Notes under the pieces: model-generated
Databases searched by the model: none
The model's input: the letters and a program-made list of their open reading frames with translations, nothing else
Told to the model about the DNA's origin: nothing
Source: an uncultured Ulvibacter sp.
GTDB lineage: Bacteria; Bacteroidota; Bacteroidia; Flavobacteriales; Flavobacteriaceae
NCBI GenBank assembly: GCA_913063405.1
Contig: CAJXZB010000020.1
Span: forward strand, 1 to 51,827
DNA: 51,827 bases
Direction of reading: 5' to 3'
Part shown: positions 50,464-51,827 of the stretch, piece after piece
Numbering within the stretch: the stretch's first letter is position 1
Layout of the letters: every line of letters starts with the position of its first letter
Translations under genes and position numbers: made by a program

Positions 50464-51639
50464 ATGAATTATATCCTTTTTGACGGAAACGTTCGCAATC
50501 AACTATTGCCATTTACATTTACACGTCCAGTAGCAGATATACGTGTTGGCATATTAACCATCCGTGAAAAATGGGAGAAATTATTAGGCTATACAACAAC
50601 CACTGTTACTGAAGATTACCTTTCAGTTAAGTATCCAATGGTAGAATTAGAACAAAATGTTCTGATCAACGCCTCTTTTCTTCCTTCTGAAAACTTAGTG
50701 CAGCTTATTAAAGGACTTTCTGAAAATCAAGCGATCTTTTATCAAGAAGAACCCTTAGCATTTTTCGCAAGTAAAGAGCAAGAAGTAGATTTTGAGACTT
50801 TCGATATTATTGAATATTCTCATGATGATGTAATTCGAATTGAAAACACTTGGGATATCTTTTCAAAAAATGGAGAAGCCATTAAGCGTGATTTCGATTT
50901 AATAACGAAAGGAAGAACCTCTCAGCCCATTCCAGAAACGACTCCCGCTTTTAACCCTGATGCAATTTTTATTGAAGAAGGAGCCAAGCTTCCACTTTGT
51001 TCATTAAATGCAACAAACGGACCTATTTATATAGGGAAGGATACTGAAATTATGGAGGGAAGCATGATTCGCGGACCTTTTGCCTTATGCGAAGGTGCAA
51101 TCGTTAAAATGAGTGCCAAAATTTATGGACCCACTACTATTGGCCCGCATTGTAGAGTAGGAGGAGAAGTCAATAATTCGGTGCTATTTGGGTATTCAAA
51201 TAAAGGACATGATGGGTTTCTTGGGAACTCTGTAATAGGTGAATGGTGTAATCTTGGTGCCGATACTAATAATTCTAATTTGAAGAATAACTATGCAGAA
51301 GTCCGTCTTTGGGACTATGAAACTGAAGGTTTCGCTAGGACTGGCTTACAGTTCTGCGGACTTATGATGGGAGATCATAGTAAATGTGGTATCAACACTA
51401 TGTTTAATACTGGAACTGTGGTAGGTGTCAGCGCCAATATCTTCGGAAGTGGTTTTCCACGTAATTTTACTCCTAGTTTTAGTTGGGGTGGAAGCGCAGG
51501 AACTACTACTTATCTTACAAAGAAGGCGTTTGAAGTGGCTTCAGTAGTGATGTCAAGACGAGAGGTCGAATTTACCAATGAGGATGCTGCTATTTTGGAA
51601 CAAGTTTTTGAGGAAACATCCAGACATCGACGAAGCTAA
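50464..51639 (+). CDS. GlmU-family hexapeptide-repeat protein
   Basis: 391 residues. The N-terminal ~150 residues resemble the nucleotidyltransferase half of GlmU (opening N-Y-I-L-F-D-G-N, then P-F-T-F-T-R-P-V-A-D-I-R-V-G) but lack the G-x-G-T-R-M nucleotide motif. The rest is a left-handed beta-helix with repeats such as I-Y-I-G-K-D-T-E-I-M-E-G-S, I-Y-G-P-T-T-I-G and N-S-V-I-G-E-W-C-N-L-G-A-D. The segment T-G-T-V-V-G-V-S-A-N-I-F-G-S-G-F-P-R-N-F resembles sugar-phosphate transferases. It is a Bacteroidota paralogue of GlmU. Whether it makes UDP-sugars or acylates a sugar is not decided by the sequence. Confidence 0.88.
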   Translation: MNYILFDGNVRNQLLPFTFTRPVADIRVGILTIREKWEKLLGYTTTTVTEDYLSVKYPMVELEQNVLINASFLPSENLVQLIKGLSENQAIFYQEEPLAFFASKEQEVDFETFDIIEYSHDDVIRIENTWDIFSKNGEAIKRDFDLITKGRTSQPIPETTPAFNPDAIFIEEGAKLPLCSLNATNGPIYIGKDTEIMEGSMIRGPFALCEGAIVKMSAKIYGPTTIGPHCRVGGEVNNSVLFGYSNKGHDGFLGNSVIGEWCNLGADTNNSNLKNNYAEVRLWDYETEGFARTGLQFCGLMMGDHSKCGINTMFNTGTVVGVSANIFGSGFPRNFTPSFSWGGSAGTTTYLTKKAFEVASVVMSRREVEFTNEDAAILEQVFEETSRHRRS

Positions 51640-51695
51640 AAAAGTGTATGCGTTATAATTTGTGAGAAAAAACCTTCTTCATTGGGAAATAATAC

Positions 51696-51703
51696 TATTT
51701 TTG
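51696..51703 (+). promoter_or_regulatory. -7 box of the last gene
   Basis: TATTTTTG fits the consensus, with transcription expected near 51709. No good -33 box. A leader of about 80 bases would precede the ATG at 51788. Confidence 0.4.
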
Positions 51704-51758
51704 TCGCCTAACAAATAACCCCCCAAATCAAATGAAGAATTTCAAAACCTATTTGCCA

Positions 51759-51781
51759 AAGTTACAGCTTGTCTGTAACTT
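51759..51781 (+). promoter_or_regulatory. Hairpin in the leader of the last gene
   Basis: AAGTTACAG (51759-51767) pairs perfectly with CTGTAACTT (51773-51781) around five bases, seven bases before the ATG at 51788. No T run follows. It could affect translation initiation. The repeat TTTATCAGAT also occurs twice here (51780 and 51816). Confidence 0.4.
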
Positions 51782-51787
51782 TATCAG

Positions 51788-51827
51788 ATGGAATTAAAGT
51801 TCAGTAGTCCCCTTGTTTATCAGATAC
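51788..51827 (+). CDS. Start of an unidentified gene cut by the window end
   Basis: From ATG at 51788 the frame M-E-L-K-F-S-S-P-L-V-Y-Q-I stays open to the last base. Only 13 codons are visible, so no family can be named. Another ATG at 51732 opens a frame of only 21 codons that stops at 51797 and is less likely. The upstream -7 box and leader hairpin support a gene here. Confidence 0.35.
   Translation, partial: MELKFSSPLVYQI

Noticed and set aside
1..51827. CRISPR array, insertion sequences, prophage, defence island
   Set aside because: No regularly spaced repeats, transposase, integrase, phage or restriction genes were seen; base composition and gene style are even across the window.

Overview
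The window is AT-rich chromosomal DNA of a member of the phylum Bacteroidota, most likely a marine Flavobacteriaceae. Three secreted proteins (1-1041, 30411-32804, 46759-49692) end in type A sorting domains of the type IX secretion system (T9SS), and a fourth such tail survives in a decayed gene at 36767-36967. Promoters, where visible, have the Bacteroidota form (TTTG or TTG, about 20 bases, then TAnnTTTG) rather than the E. coli form. Ribosome binding sites are weak or absent. Several families (DUF4199, single-chain PurL, GlmU-like protein, BNR-repeat exoproteins) are typical of this group. No rRNA, tRNA, CRISPR array, insertion sequence or prophage was seen.

Layout. 1-1041 is the end of a large T9SS exoprotein. 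It is followed by 411 gene-free bases holding two copies of a ~100-base element, each capped by its own terminator hairpin. 1453-6271 (minus) carries an NTF2-like protein, a lipoprotein Cu/Zn superoxide dismutase, a YdeI-family protein and a 1068-residue BNR-propeller exoprotein. 6398-9034 (plus) is a two-gene VWA plus MoxR-like AAA+ module. 9099-19885 (minus) is a run of mostly monocistronic genes for envelope or exported proteins: Kbp-like LysM protein, proline-iminopeptidase-like lipoprotein, a frameshifted DUF3291 gene, a membrane-protein remnant, a beta-propeller/amidohydrolase fusion, a second YdeI-family protein, M1 and M28 peptidases, a small lipoprotein and a TolB-like protein. 20019-21140 (plus) pairs a VOC protein with a WYL regulator.

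21318-30291 is a fatty-acid catabolism block: marR-fadN-fadA-fadE in one direction, with a palindromic operator at the marR promoter, then a thioredoxin/MsrA-like protein and a long-chain acyl-CoA synthetase. Together these genes activate fatty acids and run the beta-oxidation cycle. 30411-38188 holds a T9SS M14 carboxypeptidase, purL, the nuclease remnant and an rRNA cytosine methyltransferase. 38296-40851 has a BNR lipoprotein facing an ECF sigma / membrane anti-sigma / Spy-like trio. 41005-41350 contains two tandem candidate small RNAs with promoter, hairpins and terminator. 41366-46481 is an envelope or polysaccharide cluster (DUF4199, GT2 glycosyltransferase, phosphohexomutase, MsbA-like ABC exporter). 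The right end has a 977-residue T9SS exoprotein, ribosomal protein L31 type B, a GlmU-like hexapeptide protein and the probable start of another gene.

Most of the window is ordinary chromosome. The points most worth following are the paired small-RNA candidates with complementary loops, the duplicated intergenic element at 1.1-1.4 kb, the +1 frameshift in the DUF3291 gene at a CUU-A site, the nuclease fossil fused to a T9SS tail, and the thioredoxin-MsrA-like fusion. I found no convincing new multi-gene defence or mobile system.
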